A stretch of DNA of 64,000 nucleotides from Janthinobacterium sp. BJB426 (lineage in GTDB: Bacteria > Pseudomonadota > Gammaproteobacteria > Burkholderiales > Burkholderiaceae_D). Of the stretch, positions 26,932-36,889 are shown piece after piece. Below the pieces are notes generated by a model that saw only the letters and a list, made by a program, of their open reading frames with translations, ran no database searches and was not told where the DNA came from. Position 1 is the stretch's first letter; the number at the start of each line of letters is the position of its first letter. The stretch is from positions 186,001 through 250,000 of the forward strand of contig NZ_PDZL01000007.1 in NCBI RefSeq assembly GCF_002735705.1, written 5' to 3'. The translations under genes were made by a program, and so were the position numbers.

Positions 26932-27630
26932 ATGAGCACAACTTCGCAGTGGATCGATATCGCCGGCCCGGACGGCAGCTTCCAGGCTTACCTGGCCGTG
27001 CCGCATGTGGGCAAGGGCCCCGCCATCATCCTGTTGCAGGAAATTTTCGGCGTCAACGAGCACATCCGCGCCGTGGCCGACCAGTACGCGGCCGATGGCT
27101 ACGTGGTGCTGGTGCCCGACCTGTTCTGGCGCGCCGGCGCGCACATCGAGCTCGGCTATGACGCGGACGGCTGGAAGCGCGCCGTCGAGCTGATGCAGGC
27201 TACCGATAACGAACATGCCTTGATCGATATCAAGGCCACCGTCGCTGTCCTGCGCGCGCGCCCGGAAGTGACGGGCAAGCTGGCTTCCGTCGGCTACTGC
27301 TTCGGCGGCCGGCTGTCGTTCCAGACGGCCGCGGCTGGCCTGGTCGATGCCGCCATCGCCTATTACGGCGGCGGCATCCAGAACAAGCTGGACCTGGCTG
27401 ACAACATCAAGGTGCCGCTGCTCATGCATTTCGGCGGCCAGGACAGCCATATTCCGCCGGAAGCCGTGCAAAAGATCGCCGAGCGTTTCGAAGACCGGCA
27501 AGACGTGGAAATCCATATCTACCCGGGCGCCGAGCACGGTTTTAATTGCACCCACCGCGACAGTTACCAGCAGCGCGCCGCCGCCCACGCGCATGGCAAT
27601 TCCTTGATTTTCCTCGCGGAAAATCTGTAA
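26932..27630 (+). CDS. dienelactone hydrolase family protein
   Basis: The 232-residue cytosolic alpha/beta hydrolase resembles carboxymethylenebutenolidase, which opens dienelactone in chloroaromatic catabolism; many homologues act on other esters. The Cys nucleophile is in GYCFGG (about residue 123), the Asp in FGGQDSHIP (about 170) and the His in GAEHGF (about 203). The ATG at 26932 follows GGAG. No aromatic degradation genes are adjacent, so a general hydrolase is as likely as a pathway enzyme. Confidence 0.88.
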   Translation: MSTTSQWIDIAGPDGSFQAYLAVPHVGKGPAIILLQEIFGVNEHIRAVADQYAADGYVVLVPDLFWRAGAHIELGYDADGWKRAVELMQATDNEHALIDIKATVAVLRARPEVTGKLASVGYCFGGRLSFQTAAAGLVDAAIAYYGGGIQNKLDLADNIKVPLLMHFGGQDSHIPPEAVQKIAERFEDRQDVEIHIYPGAEHGFNCTHRDSYQQRAAAHAHGNSLIFLAENL

Positions 27631-27724
27631 GACTGCCTCGCCAGGCTGGCCAGTTGCCATGGTTTGCTCAGCAGCAAAGCCGCATGGGCGCTAAAATAGC
27701 GGCTGTGCCGGGCAACTCCGGCCG

Positions 27725-27743
27725 GCCGGGCGCGGCGCCCGGC
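27725..27743. repeat. GC-rich perfect palindrome before the SRPBCC gene
   Basis: Nine-base arms GCCGGGCGC and GCGCCCGGC around one G form a strong hairpin 27 bases before the next start codon. It could end the dienelactone hydrolase transcript or affect translation; no T-run is present. Confidence 0.5.
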
Positions 27744-27770
27744 AAACCTGGATGAGGAACCGAATTAAAG

Positions 27771-28187
27771 ATGGCCCAAGTAATTGTTTCTGTAACATTG
27801 GCGGCAAGCGCCGAACGCGTGTGGGATTTTATCGGTGGCTTCCAGTCGCTGAATGAATGGTCGAGCTCCATCAAGACTAGCCTGTCCGAGCACGGCGGCC
27901 GCGTGCGCCGCCTGAAAACCACGGACGGCGCCATCATCGCCGAACGCCTGCAAAGCTACAGCGAGGCGGACAAGAGCTACACCTACACCATCGTCTCGGG
28001 CCCGATCCCCGTCAAGAACTACCGTTCTACCCTGCGCGTCACGGGCGAACCGGGTGGCGCTTCTTGCGTGGCGGAATGGTCGAGCGAATTCGACGCGGCC
28101 GAAGGCGTGGAAGAAGTCATGGTGGGCGCATTTCAACACCTGTATGAAACGGCGTTCGTCGACCTCAAACGCATCATGGCGATTTGA
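27771..28187 (+). CDS. SRPBCC family (polyketide cyclase/START-like) protein
   Basis: The 138-residue soluble protein has the helix-grip fold pattern: strand one with VTLAASAERVWDFIGGF, the cavity strands (VRRLKTTDGAIIAERLQSY, YTYTIVSGPIPVKNYRSTLR) and a long C-terminal helix. Members bind hydrophobic ligands in a cavity; no ligand is predictable. A plant PYR-like or cyclase2 relative is equally possible. The ATG is preceded by a weak AAAG. A strong terminator follows immediately, so it is probably the end of its transcript. Confidence 0.8.
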   Translation: MAQVIVSVTLAASAERVWDFIGGFQSLNEWSSSIKTSLSEHGGRVRRLKTTDGAIIAERLQSYSEADKSYTYTIVSGPIPVKNYRSTLRVTGEPGGASCVAEWSSEFDAAEGVEEVMVGAFQHLYETAFVDLKRIMAI

Positions 28188-28190
28188 ATG

Positions 28191-28218
28191 AAAAACACCG
28201 GCCAAGGCCGGTGTTTTT
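28191..28218. terminator. bidirectional intrinsic terminator
   Basis: AAAAACACCGGCC and its complement GGCCGGTGTTTTT around a 2-base centre form a perfect stem with A- and T-tails, ending the SRPBCC gene (plus) and the M28 peptidase (minus). Confidence 0.85.
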
Positions 28219-28226
28219 CATGGTGC

Positions 28227-29843
28227 CTAGCGTTTTACTTTGCCAAACGCCTCGCCCTTGTTCCAAGTAGGCAAGTTCTTGTCGTTCGCCACTTCGTAAC
28301 CGAGGTTCAAGGTGAACTGCGCCTGCTGCACCATGCCGGACAAGTCCCACGACGGGTTGTACTCGTCGGTGACCTGGTGGTAGTCCTTTTTAAACGCCAC
28401 CAGGCGTTCGCCCGACGCTTTCGGCTCCTGGACGAAGTCGAACGAGCCATCGCCGGAAAACACGGCCGAGCCCACGTTGAAGGCGGGCACGCCAGCCTTG
28501 GCGAAGGCAAAATGGTCGGCCCGGTAAAACGCGCCGGACAGGTCGGGGATGGTCGGCGCCAGTCGCAGGCCCATGCGCTTGGCCACCTTGGCGGCGCTCG
28601 CGTACAGGCTGCTGCGCTCGGCGCCGGCCACGCCGATGTCGTGCGTCTTGCCGACAAAATTCATGCTGTCGAGGTTCAGGTCGGCGGCCGTCTTGGCCAG
28701 TGGCCACAGGGGCTTGCGCGTATAGGCCGTGCTGCCCAGCATGCCCGTTTCTTCGCCGGCCGGCCACAGGAAGATCTGCGTGCGGCGTGCCGGTTGTTTC
28801 ACGGCCACTTGCGCCATGGCCAGCAGGGCCGCCGCGCCCGAAGCGTTGTCGATGGCGCCGTTGTAGATATGGTCGCTTTGTCCGGCGCGTTGGCTGCCTT
28901 CGTCATCCTTGCCCAGGTGGTCCCAGTGGGCCGAGTAGATGACGGCTTCGTCCTTCAGCTTCGGGTCCGTGCCCGGCACGATGCCGGCCACGTTGAATTG
29001 CTCGATGCTGCGGATCTGGCTGTTCAATGCCACCTTGACCGTCGCGTTCAGGGCCACGGGGCGGAATGCGCGCGTTTCCGCTTGCGCGCGCAAGGCGTCC
29101 AGGTCCTGTCCGCCGGCCTGGAACAACGCGCGTGCCATGTCTTCCTGCAGCCAGCCTTCCATCGCATTGCCCGCGCCAGCCAGGTTGAAGCGCTCATGGC
29201 CGAAACCGTTGGCCGGCACTGACCACGGATACGACGCCGATGCCGTCGTGTGTATCAGCAGCACGCCAGCCGCGCCCTGGCGCAGCGCTTCCTCGTACTT
29301 GTAGACCCAGCGCCCGTACCAGGTCAGCGACTTGCCGGCAAAGCGGTTCGGTTCGGCGGTGGTCGGCTGCGGGTCGTTGACCATCATGATGACCAGCTTC
29401 CCCTTTAAGTCGGCACCCTTGAAATCGTCCCAGTTCTCTTCCGGGGCGCGGATGCCGTAGCCGGCAAACACGACGGGCGCGTCGAACGCCACTTTTTGCT
29501 GGCCATTCGCCGCGCCAAAGACGATGTCCTGGCCGAAGGCGGGAGACAAGGTCTTGCCGCCCGCGCTGAAGGTCACTGTGCTCGATGGCAAGGCCTTGCT
29601 GCCGACGATGGTCAGCGCCTGGCGATACGTGCCGTCCGGCAAGGGCTGCAAGCCGGCCACGGCCGCCTGTGTTTCCAGGTAGCGCACGGCCAGGTCGCCG
29701 CCGCGCTGGCCCGTGCCGCGTCCTTCCAGCAAATCGTCGGCCAGGAAGGACAGGTGGGCGCGCAGGGGCGCCTCGGCAACGAGCGGTTGGGCGAAGGTAG
29801 CCGTGCTGAACAGGCTGGCGGCGAGGACGATGGGAAAACGCAT
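28227..29843 (-). CDS. exported M28 family metallopeptidase with PA domain
   Basis: The 538-residue exported zinc aminopeptidase has a signal peptide ([18 protein letters not shown]), a PA domain inserted at about 100-250 ([31 protein letters not shown]) and the M28 catalytic part (about 285-530). Predicted ligands are His in YSAHWDHLG, Asp in GAIDNASG, the Glu pair in AGEETGMLG, Asp in LNLDSMNF and His in YHQVTDEYN. It likely trims amino-terminal residues of peptides in the periplasm or outside. The ATG at 29843 follows GGAG at six bases; the much longer in-frame extension is a shadow of the divergent hydrolase. Confidence 0.92.
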   Translation of the reverse strand: MRFPIVLAASLFSTATFAQPLVAEAPLRAHLSFLADDLLEGRGTGQRGGDLAVRYLETQAAVAGLQPLPDGTYRQALTIVGSKALPSSTVTFSAGGKTLSPAFGQDIVFGAANGQQKVAFDAPVVFAGYGIRAPEENWDDFKGADLKGKLVIMMVNDPQPTTAEPNRFAGKSLTWYGRWVYKYEEALRQGAAGVLLIHTTASASYPWSVPANGFGHERFNLAGAGNAMEGWLQEDMARALFQAGGQDLDALRAQAETRAFRPVALNATVKVALNSQIRSIEQFNVAGIVPGTDPKLKDEAVIYSAHWDHLGKDDEGSQRAGQSDHIYNGAIDNASGAAALLAMAQVAVKQPARRTQIFLWPAGEETGMLGSTAYTRKPLWPLAKTAADLNLDSMNFVGKTHDIGVAGAERSSLYASAAKVAKRMGLRLAPTIPDLSGAFYRADHFAFAKAGVPAFNVGSAVFSGDGSFDFVQEPKASGERLVAFKKDYHQVTDEYNPSWDLSGMVQQAQFTLNLGYEVANDKNLPTWNKGEAFGKVKR

Positions 29844-29978
29844 GACAACTCCAAAAGTGAATACGGGAAAGCAAAGCAGCGGCAATCTTACTCTACCGCA
29901 ATGCCCTGGCGTAGCGCGCGGCGCGTGCAAGCCGATTGCGGCCACAATGGCCGCTGGTTCACCGACAAGGAGCGTTCC

Positions 29979-30824
29979 ATGACACCCCCTGACTTGCAAT
30001 CGAGCAATACCCTGCGTACCGCCGACGGCACATTGATCCACTACAAGGACTGGGGCAGCGGCCCGCCCGTCGTCTTCAGCCACGGCTGGCCCTTGTCGTC
30101 CGACGCGTGGGAAGACCAGATGTTTTATCTGGCCTCGCGCGGCTACCGCGTCATCGCGCACGACCGGCGCGGCCATGGCCGCTCCAGCCAGCCGTTCGGC
30201 GGCAACGATATGGATACCTATGCCGACGACCTGGCCGCGCTGATCGCCGCGCTGGACTTGACGGGTGCCACCCTCGTCGGCCACTCGACGGGCGGCGGCG
30301 AAGTGGCGCGCTACATCGGCCGCCATGGCACCGGGCGCCTGGCAGGCGCCGTTCTCGTGGGCGCCGTGCCGCCATTGATGCTGCAGACGCCGGACAATCC
30401 GCTGGGCTTGCCGTTGTCCGCGTTTGACGCCATCCGCGCCGGCGTGCAGGCTGACCGCAGCCAATTCTTCCGCGACCTGAGCGAGGCGTTCTATGGCTAC
30501 AACCGGCCCGATGCGAAGCCCTCGCAGGGCGTGCGCGATGGTTTCTGGCGGCAAGGCATGCAGGCGGGCATGCCGGCGTCTTACCTGTGCATCAAGCAGT
30601 TTTCCGAGACGGATTTCACCGGCGACCTGGCCAAATTCGACGTGCCGACCCTGGTGATCCATGGCGACGATGACCAGATCGTGCCGATCGCCGCCTCGGC
30701 GCGGCGCACTGCCGAGCTCATCATCGGCAGCAAGCTGCTCGTGTATGCGGGCGCGCCGCACGGCCTGGCGACGACGCACAAGGATAGGCTGAACGAGGAC
30801 TTGCTGGAGTTCTTGCGCACCTGA
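29979..30824 (+). CDS. alpha/beta hydrolase of the non-heme chloroperoxidase type
   Basis: The 281-residue protein has [10 protein letters not shown] (oxyanion loop), the nucleophile elbow [13 protein letters not shown], the Asp in [10 protein letters not shown] and the catalytic His in GAPHGL, all typical of cofactor-free haloperoxidase/arylesterase relatives. The physiological activity is probably ester or peracid hydrolysis. An AAGGAG lies before the ATG at 29979. It is divergent from the M28 peptidase and has no partner gene. Confidence 0.88.
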   Translation: MTPPDLQSSNTLRTADGTLIHYKDWGSGPPVVFSHGWPLSSDAWEDQMFYLASRGYRVIAHDRRGHGRSSQPFGGNDMDTYADDLAALIAALDLTGATLVGHSTGGGEVARYIGRHGTGRLAGAVLVGAVPPLMLQTPDNPLGLPLSAFDAIRAGVQADRSQFFRDLSEAFYGYNRPDAKPSQGVRDGFWRQGMQAGMPASYLCIKQFSETDFTGDLAKFDVPTLVIHGDDDQIVPIAASARRTAELIIGSKLLVYAGAPHGLATTHKDRLNEDLLEFLRT

Positions 30825-31096
30825 AACAGGGGCGGGCGCCATGGCGGCGAGGCGCCTGCCATTGCTGTTGCCACGCAGAACAGGCGCAGGCGGCATATTG
30901 TTGTGTATCGTTTAATGTTGGCAAAATCACGGGCCAATTGCGTGCGGATCGCCGATTTTTCTGCCTTTTTTACGTAGATATGGCGCAAAAAACGGCGTTC
31001 TGCGGCATGCAGCCACCCGGTAAGGTCCAGTAAAGAGTAAACTAGCAGATACACTCTTTCGCATTGGGCGATTCGAGCGAACTTGTGAGTGATTTC

Positions 31097-33259
31097 ATGT
31101 CTGATACACCAATTTCCTTATTTTCCGACCTTAACCTGAGCGAGCCGCTGATTCGCGCGCTCAAGGATGTCGGTTACGAAACACCGTCGCCTATCCAGGC
31201 GGCCACGATTCCATTGTTGCTCGCTAACCGCGACGTGCTGGGCCAGGCGCAAACAGGCACGGGTAAGACCGCCGCCTTCGCCTTGCCGATCCTGTCGCGC
31301 ATTGATCTGAAACAAAGCTCACCCCAAGCCCTGGTCCTGGCACCGACGCGCGAACTGGCCATCCAGGTCGCCGAAGCGTTCCAGGTGTACGCTGCCCACA
31401 TCCCCGGCTTCCACGTGCTGCCGATCTACGGCGGCCAAAGCTACGGCCCGCAGCTGTCGGCCCTGCGCCGCGGCGTGCACGTCATCGTCGGCACCCCAGG
31501 CCGCGTCATCGATCACCTGGACAAGGGTTCGCTCGACCTGTCCAAGCTGAAAACCCTGGTGCTGGACGAAGCCGATGAAATGTTGCGCATGGGCTTTATC
31601 GACGATGTCGAACGTATCTTGAAAGAAACCCCGGAAGGCCATCAAACGGCCCTGTTCTCGGCCACCATGCCTTCCGTCATCAAGCGCATCGCCACCACTT
31701 ACCTAGTGAACCCGGCCGAAGTGACGGTTGCCGCCAAGACGGGCACGGCCGACAACATCCGCCAGCGTTACTGGCTGGTATCGGGCATGCACAAGCTCGA
31801 CGCGCTGACCCGCATCCTGGAAGCGGAAGCGTTTGACGGCATGATCATCTTCGCCCGCACCAAGCTGGGTACGGAAGAGCTGGCCGGCAAGCTGCAAGCC
31901 CGTGGCTTCTCGGCTGCCGCCATCAATGGCGACATCCAGCAAGCCCAGCGCGAGCGCACGATCCAGCAGTTGAAAGACGGCAAGATCGACATCCTCGTGG
32001 CAACCGACGTGGCCGCCCGCGGCCTGGACGTCGAGCGCATCAGCCACGTCGTCAACTACGACGTGCCGCACGATCCGGAAAGCTATACCCACCGTATCGG
32101 CCGCACGGGCCGCGCCGGCCGCAGCGGCGAAGCGATCCTGTTCATCACCCCGCGTGAAAAGAACTTGTTGAAAGCCATCGAACGTTCGACCCGTCAGCCG
32201 ATCGGCATGCTGGAACTGCCAACGATCCAGGCCGTCAACGACGTGCGTATCGCCAAGTTCAAGGAACAAATCAGCGAAACCCTGGCCCTGGGCGAACTGG
32301 AGCAGTTCCAGTCGCTGATCGAGGATTTCGAACGCGAACAAAACATTCCCGCCATCGAAATTGCCGCCGCCCTGGCGAAGATGGCGCGTGGCAACACGCC
32401 GCTGCTGCTGGACAAGAACAAGGCGCGCGAGCAAGCCACGTGGCAAGACGACCGTCCTGTGCGCCAGGATCGTTTCGAACGCAATGACCGTCCGGAACGG
32501 GGCGACCGCTTCGACCGTAACGAGCGCAGCGACCGTGGCGAACGCCCGGCCTTCCCGAAAAAGGAACGCATCCAGCGTCCAGCCGACGCCGGCATGCAGA
32601 CTTTCCGCATTGAGGTCGGTCATCAGCATGGCGTGAAACCAGGCAATATCGTGGGCGCCATCGCCAACGAAGCGGGCATCGATTCGAAAAACATCGGCCG
32701 CATCGAAATCTATGACGACTACAGCGTCCTGGACTTGCCGGACAGCATGCCGAAAGAATTGCTGGACCAGTTGAAAACCGTGTGGGTCGCGGGCCAGCAG
32801 CTGCGCATCAGCCGTGACGGCGATGCACCGGACCTGGCGCCGCCAGCCGCGCCGCGCAAGCCGTTTGCCGCCAAGTCCGCGCCAGCGTTCAAGGATGCGC
32901 CAGCGGATGCGGGCGATGCAGCAGCAGCGCCGCGCGCGCCGAAGAAGGAACGTCCACGCCCGGGCGTGACGGCGTACCGCATCGAAGTGGGCCGTGAGCA
33001 CGCCGTAACGCCAAGCAATATCGTCGGCGCCATCGCCAACGAAGCGAACCTGGAAGCCAAGCATATCGGCCGTATCGATATCTTTGACAATTACAGCGTG
33101 CTGGACCTGCCGGAAGGCATGCCGCCGGAAATCCTCGACCACCTGAAATCGGTCGTCGTTTCTGGTCAGAAACTGCGCATCAGCCTGGACGATGGCACGA
33201 CGGAGCGCAAGCCTGCGCCACCGCGTCCGAAGTCGCCACCGCGCAAAACGTTCAAGTAA
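31097..33259 (+). CDS. deaD: DEAD-box RNA helicase with two DbpA-type RNA-binding domains
   Basis: The 720-residue helicase unwinds RNA with ATP, probably in ribosome assembly and cold adaptation as for DeaD/CsdA. Motifs: Q motif near 25-34, AQTGTGKT (51-58), PTREL, DEAD (157-160), SAT, and HRIGRTGRAGR. A charged Arg/Asp linker follows (about 455-490). The tail holds two copies of the DbpA RRM-like domain (about 500-575 and 623-697) that share NIVGAIANEA and YSVLDLP, separated by an Ala/Pro linker, where DeaD relatives normally carry one. The start is the ATG at 31097; a TTG upstream is less likely. Confidence 0.92.
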   Translation: MSDTPISLFSDLNLSEPLIRALKDVGYETPSPIQAATIPLLLANRDVLGQAQTGTGKTAAFALPILSRIDLKQSSPQALVLAPTRELAIQVAEAFQVYAAHIPGFHVLPIYGGQSYGPQLSALRRGVHVIVGTPGRVIDHLDKGSLDLSKLKTLVLDEADEMLRMGFIDDVERILKETPEGHQTALFSATMPSVIKRIATTYLVNPAEVTVAAKTGTADNIRQRYWLVSGMHKLDALTRILEAEAFDGMIIFARTKLGTEELAGKLQARGFSAAAINGDIQQAQRERTIQQLKDGKIDILVATDVAARGLDVERISHVVNYDVPHDPESYTHRIGRTGRAGRSGEAILFITPREKNLLKAIERSTRQPIGMLELPTIQAVNDVRIAKFKEQISETLALGELEQFQSLIEDFEREQNIPAIEIAAALAKMARGNTPLLLDKNKAREQATWQDDRPVRQDRFERNDRPERGDRFDRNERSDRGERPAFPKKERIQRPADAGMQTFRIEVGHQHGVKPGNIVGAIANEAGIDSKNIGRIEIYDDYSVLDLPDSMPKELLDQLKTVWVAGQQLRISRDGDAPDLAPPAAPRKPFAAKSAPAFKDAPADAGDAAAAPRAPKKERPRPGVTAYRIEVGREHAVTPSNIVGAIANEANLEAKHIGRIDIFDNYSVLDLPEGMPPEILDHLKSVVVSGQKLRISLDDGTTERKPAPPRPKSPPRKTFK

Positions 33260-33696
33260 GCCATCCCCACGGGCGCTCCAGCGCCTGTGTCGCGGATTGG
33301 AGACACATCCCCCACTGGCGCATTCGCGCCAGTTTTTATTTTCCCTCAAGAAATGTTCATGGTTGCCGCGTTATGGTTGGCGGCAGGATTCGTCATGTGC
33401 TGGCAATGGTCGCGGCTTCTTTACCTATTTTTGTCGGCGCAAACGCCATCTTTATTGCCTGGTGCAGCGATACATAATTTTTTATTAATTATTGTGTGTG
33501 CGCGCAATTTAAATTTTGCATTTCAATAAAATCAATCAAGTTGAATCAAAGTAAATTCTAAAACATAAATAAATTGGCTTTTATTAAATTGTTTGACTGG
33601 CGTCACTGTCGCCGGGGCGATATATCATGGGTGCTTGATGTGGTATATTGTTTTTATGTTTTTGTTATGCTAGTTGAAAAAAATAGAGGAGCGACG
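33260..33696 (+). other. 437-base intergenic region before the chemoreceptor
   Basis: It contains the helicase terminator (33314-33342), then from about 33470 to 33680 a strongly AT-rich stretch unlike the flanking genes. Short ORFs in it lack ribosome binding sites and are not called. A promoter for the chemoreceptor must lie here but no convincing sigma70 or FliA-type match was found. Confidence 0.55.
33314..33342 (+). terminator. intrinsic terminator after the helicase gene
   Basis: Eight-base arms ACTGGCGC and GCGCCAGT around ATTC are followed by TTTTTATTTT. Confidence 0.85.
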
Positions 33697-35352
33697 ATGC
33701 GGGTCAATACGCCTATCACGCAAAATGAATACGTATTAAATGAAGGCATGACGATTGTTTCCACCACGGATTTACAGGGAAACATCAATTACGCCAATCA
33801 GTATTTCATTGAAGTCAGCGGTTTTTCAGAAATGGAACTGCTGGGTGCACCACAGAATATCCTGCGCCATCCCGATATGCCGGCCGAAGCGTTTGCCGAC
33901 CTGTGGGACACGATCAAGACGGGCATGCCCTGGACCGGCATGGTCAAGAACCGCTGCAAGAATGGCGATTTTTATTGGGTGTTCGCCAATATCACGCCCG
34001 TCATCGAAAACGGCCGTCCGATCGGCTATATGTCCGTGCGCACCAAGCCCACGCGCGAGCAGATCAACGAAGCGGCAGCCCTGTATAAAAGTTTTAAGGA
34101 TGGAAATACCGCCAAGCTGGCGATCCGCAATGGCCGCGTCGTGCGCCAGGGCTGGGCCGCCAAGCTGGCCGAGTGGCGCAAGCTGACTCTGTCGCAAGAC
34201 CTGGCCCTGCATTGCATCGTCTTTGGCGTGGTGCTGGCCATCCTCGGCTGCGCCGTGTGGAATATCGACGGTGACACGAGCACGGCCACGCGCAGCTGGC
34301 TCAGCGGCGCTGCTGCTGCCGCCGTGGCGCTGCTGTTGTATTTCTGGGCCCATCTGCACAATTCCCTCGTCGCTCCGCTGGGCGACGCCGTCACGATGGC
34401 GCGCAAGATGGCCGGTGGCGACTTGACGGGCGTCATCGACAAGGTGCGCGACGATGACATGGGTCAATTGATGGCGGCCTTGCGCCAGACCAATATCAAT
34501 CTGCACAGCATCATCGGCGATGTACGCGCCAACTTCGAGGATATCCGCATCACCACGGCGGAGATTGCCACGGGGAACATGGACCTGTCCAGCCGCACGG
34601 AATCGCAAGCGTCCAGCCTGGAGCAGACGGCGGCCAGCATGGAAGAACTGACGTCGACCGTGCAAAACAGCGCCGACCACGTGGCCACGGCCAATGATCT
34701 GGCGGCGCAGGCGTCCACTGTTGCGGCCAAGGGCGGCACCATCGTCAGTGAAGTGGTCACCACGATGGATGAGATCAGCAGCTCGTCGCGCAAGATTCTC
34801 GACATTATCGGCCTCATCGACGGCATCGCCTTCCAGACGAATATCCTCGCCTTGAACGCGGCCGTGGAAGCGGCGCGCGCGGGTGAGCATGGCCGCGGCT
34901 TTGCCGTCGTGGCCGGCGAAGTGCGCAGCCTGGCGCAGCGCTCGGCAACGGCCGCGAAAGAGGTGAAAAACCTGATCGACCATTCGATCGCCACCGTGAA
35001 CGCGGGCAGCGTGCTGACCAGCAATGCGGGCGCCACCATGGCGGAGGTGATCGCCTCAGTCGCCCGCGTGACGGAAGTGATGGACGAGATTTCCTCGACC
35101 ACGCGCGAACAGAACCAGGGCATCGGCCAAGTCAACCAGGCCGTCATCCACATGGATGGCATCACGCAGCAGAATGCGGCGCTGGTGGAGCAGGCGGCCG
35201 CGGCCGCCACCAACCTGGCGCAGCGCACCGACAGCGTGGCCCAGTCGATCGGCATCTTCAAATTGAAGGCGTCGCCCAAGCGCAAGGTTGCCGGCGTGGG
35301 CCGCAGCGTGGGTACGGGCGTGGCGTCGCGCGCCTTGCTGAAGGCACGCTAA
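33697..35352 (+). CDS. Aer-like PAS methyl-accepting chemotaxis protein
   Basis: The 551-residue receptor has an N-terminal cytosolic PAS domain (about 10-125; [34 protein letters not shown]), two adjacent membrane helices (about 170-195 and 200-222), a HAMP region (about 223-280) and a C-terminal signalling domain with the conserved hairpin [20 protein letters not shown]. The topology matches Aer, which senses redox or oxygen through FAD in PAS; FAD binding is inferred. No NWETF-type tail for methylation enzymes is present. The ATG at 33697 follows GAGGAG at six bases, replacing a longer frame without ribosome binding site. No che genes are near. Confidence 0.92.
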   Translation: MRVNTPITQNEYVLNEGMTIVSTTDLQGNINYANQYFIEVSGFSEMELLGAPQNILRHPDMPAEAFADLWDTIKTGMPWTGMVKNRCKNGDFYWVFANITPVIENGRPIGYMSVRTKPTREQINEAAALYKSFKDGNTAKLAIRNGRVVRQGWAAKLAEWRKLTLSQDLALHCIVFGVVLAILGCAVWNIDGDTSTATRSWLSGAAAAAVALLLYFWAHLHNSLVAPLGDAVTMARKMAGGDLTGVIDKVRDDDMGQLMAALRQTNINLHSIIGDVRANFEDIRITTAEIATGNMDLSSRTESQASSLEQTAASMEELTSTVQNSADHVATANDLAAQASTVAAKGGTIVSEVVTTMDEISSSSRKILDIIGLIDGIAFQTNILALNAAVEAARAGEHGRGFAVVAGEVRSLAQRSATAAKEVKNLIDHSIATVNAGSVLTSNAGATMAEVIASVARVTEVMDEISSTTREQNQGIGQVNQAVIHMDGITQQNAALVEQAAAAATNLAQRTDSVAQSIGIFKLKASPKRKVAGVGRSVGTGVASRALLKAR

Positions 35353-35361
35353 GACCATCAT

Positions 35362-35384
35362 CCCGCCAGCGCAACGCTGGCGGG
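35362..35384. terminator. hairpin between convergent genes
   Basis: Ten-base perfect arms CCCGCCAGCG and CGCTGGCGGG around CAA sit between the chemoreceptor and lipoprotein stops. It lacks a T-run, so it may act as a weak bidirectional terminator. Confidence 0.5.
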
Positions 35385-35386
35385 AG

Positions 35387-35695
35387 CTACTTCTGTACCC
35401 GGTACACTTCCCCGCTGCGCACCTTCTTCACCACCCCATCCCCGCCAAACAGAATCACATATTCTCCCTGCGCGCCCGAGGCTGCCGGGTAGCTGTACAT
35501 CCACATTTCATTGCCGCTGTCGAAACGGATGGCGGTGCTGTCGCCCAGCGCGGCGCGCACCTGTTCGCGCGTGCTGCTGCCCGGTTGCACCGTCTGTTCC
35601 AGCGTAGCGTAAGGCACGTTCTTGCTTGCCTGCAAGGCGCGCGTGCCGGAGCAGGCGGCCAGCAGCGCCAGCGCGAAGACACTGAGCCACTTCAT
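35387..35695 (-). CDS. small BamE/SmpA-like lipoprotein
   Basis: The 102-residue protein has a lipoprotein signal with lipobox LLAAC (Cys at about 15) and a body with the SmpA/OmlA (BamE-like) pattern: PGSSTREQVRAALGDS, then strands EMWMYSY and EYVILFGGDGVVKKV. Such domains are outer membrane-anchored and support envelope assembly or anti-sigma functions. It is too short and too diverged to be called BamE itself. Its ATG overlaps the stop of the upstream gene in an ATGA, indicating translational coupling. Confidence 0.75.
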   Translation of the reverse strand: MKWLSVFALALLAACSGTRALQASKNVPYATLEQTVQPGSSTREQVRAALGDSTAIRFDSGNEMWMYSYPAASGAQGEYVILFGGDGVVKKVRSGEVYRVQK

Positions 35696-36480
35696 GGCGC
35701 CACCTCGTCCATATAGCTAAATTCCAGCAGGGTATCGTCGGGCCAGCTCGCGTCCCACAAGGGCGCGTAATACGTGCGGTCAAGCAAGACCTGACAATCG
35801 CAGTAGGGCAGCGAGGCGGTCGTTTGCTCGCCGCCCGCGTACAGCATGTTGAACGGTAGCGAAACCCTGCGTTCGCCATGCACGAGGGTCACGCCGAACA
35901 GGGGGCGGTCCGTGAAGAACAGATAATTGCCGTCCGGCTCGGAACACACCTTGTCCGTGCTGTAGAGCATGCTGGACAGCCAGGCGATGATTTGCGGGTC
36001 GTTCGAGATCAGGCCCGAATCCATGCCGGCGCGGCATTCCAGGCGCAAATCGCCCAGGCGCCGCGTGCCGGGCGGCAAGCCGGGCGTGATCACTTGCGCG
36101 CGCCAGCTCATGGTGGTGGCCTTGCGGTTGGCGATCAGCACGGCGTCTTCGCGCGCCGCTTGCGCATGGCGCACGGGGGCAAAGCTGTTATCCTCGGCCA
36201 AGGGCAAGGGGATGCTGACCGTGTCGCCGGCGATGCGCAGCTGCACGCCCGTCATGTCCACGCCGGGCTGGCGTGGCAGCAAACGAAAGCGCAGCACCGC
36301 CTGCGGCGCCAACGCATGGTCGCGCTCGAAGCGGTCCACGCCCTGCAGCATCTTGCGGTAGGATTTGTCGACGGGGTCGCGCGTGGCGTCCACTTTCACC
36401 TGCGGCACGGGCGCGGTTTGCGCCAGCGCAACTGGGCCGTGGAGCAAGCCAACGAGCAGCAGGGAAACAGGAGTACGCAT
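35692..36480 (-). CDS. exported protein of unknown function, coupled to the lipoprotein
   Basis: A 262-residue protein with a signal peptide (MRTPVSLLLVGLLHGPVALA). The mature part is largely beta-strand, with four Cys residues (LRLECRAG, DKVCSEPD and the pair PYCDCQV) that may form disulphides in the periplasm. Segments NYLFFTDRPLFGVTLVHG and VSLPFNMLYAGGEQ are distinctive but match no domain I know. The stop overlaps the lipoprotein start by four bases (ATGA), so the two are made together and may act in one envelope complex. Confidence 0.75.
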   Translation of the reverse strand: MRTPVSLLLVGLLHGPVALAQTAPVPQVKVDATRDPVDKSYRKMLQGVDRFERDHALAPQAVLRFRLLPRQPGVDMTGVQLRIAGDTVSIPLPLAEDNSFAPVRHAQAAREDAVLIANRKATTMSWRAQVITPGLPPGTRRLGDLRLECRAGMDSGLISNDPQIIAWLSSMLYSTDKVCSEPDGNYLFFTDRPLFGVTLVHGERRVSLPFNMLYAGGEQTTASLPYCDCQVLLDRTYYAPLWDASWPDDTLLEFSYMDEVAP

Positions 36481-36529
36481 GGCTTGATGCTACGCCTTTT
36501 TGCGCGGCAGCCACGCACGGCTGGGGGCA

Positions 36530-36889
36530 TCAGTATTCGCTGTATTTGCGCGCGTCGCCACGCACCTGCTGCGCCGGGTATTTCTGTGCGTTCAGTTCCA
36601 TCTTTTCCAGGGCGGCCGCGTGCAGGTCGACGCCGCTCTTGTCGGCCAGGCGCACCAGATACATCAGCACGTCGGCCAGTTCGTGGCGGATGCCCGTGCG
36701 TTTGGCATCGTCGAGTTCTGCATCCGCGCCCGTGGGTAGCCATTGGTAGTGCTCCACCAGTTCCGCCACTTCCACGGACAGGGCCATCGCCAGGTTTTTC
36801 GGCGTGTGGAACTGATCCCAGTCGCGTTCGTCGGCAAAGGCGCGCAGGCGCGCACGGATATCAAACAGGCTGTCGGCAGGCGTGTTCAT
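36530..36889 (-). CDS. MazG-like nucleotide pyrophosphohydrolase
   Basis: The 119-residue all-alpha enzyme belongs to the single-domain MazG/RS21-C6 (dCTP pyrophosphatase-like) group that cleaves non-canonical or excess NTPs to NMP and pyrophosphate. The metal-binding helices carry EVAELVEHYQW and RHELADVLMYLVRLADK, giving the EXXE and EXXD motif pair. The ATGA overlap with the GNAT gene shows coupling. It sits inside the minus-strand run that starts with a P450. Confidence 0.88.
   Translation of the reverse strand: MNTPADSLFDIRARLRAFADERDWDQFHTPKNLAMALSVEVAELVEHYQWLPTGADAELDDAKRTGIRHELADVLMYLVRLADKSGVDLHAAALEKMELNAQKYPAQQVRGDARKYSEY

Noticed and set aside
28227-30896. Extension of the M28 peptidase to 889 codons
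   Set aside because: The first 350 residues are antisense to the alpha/beta hydrolase; the signal peptide and ribosome binding site place the start at 29843.
31703-33349. Antisense frame of 548 codons opposite the helicase
   Set aside because: No homology pattern; the helicase motifs on the plus strand are unequivocal.
33287-33529. 80-codon ORF after the helicase
   Set aside because: It starts before and runs through the helicase terminator and has no ribosome binding site.
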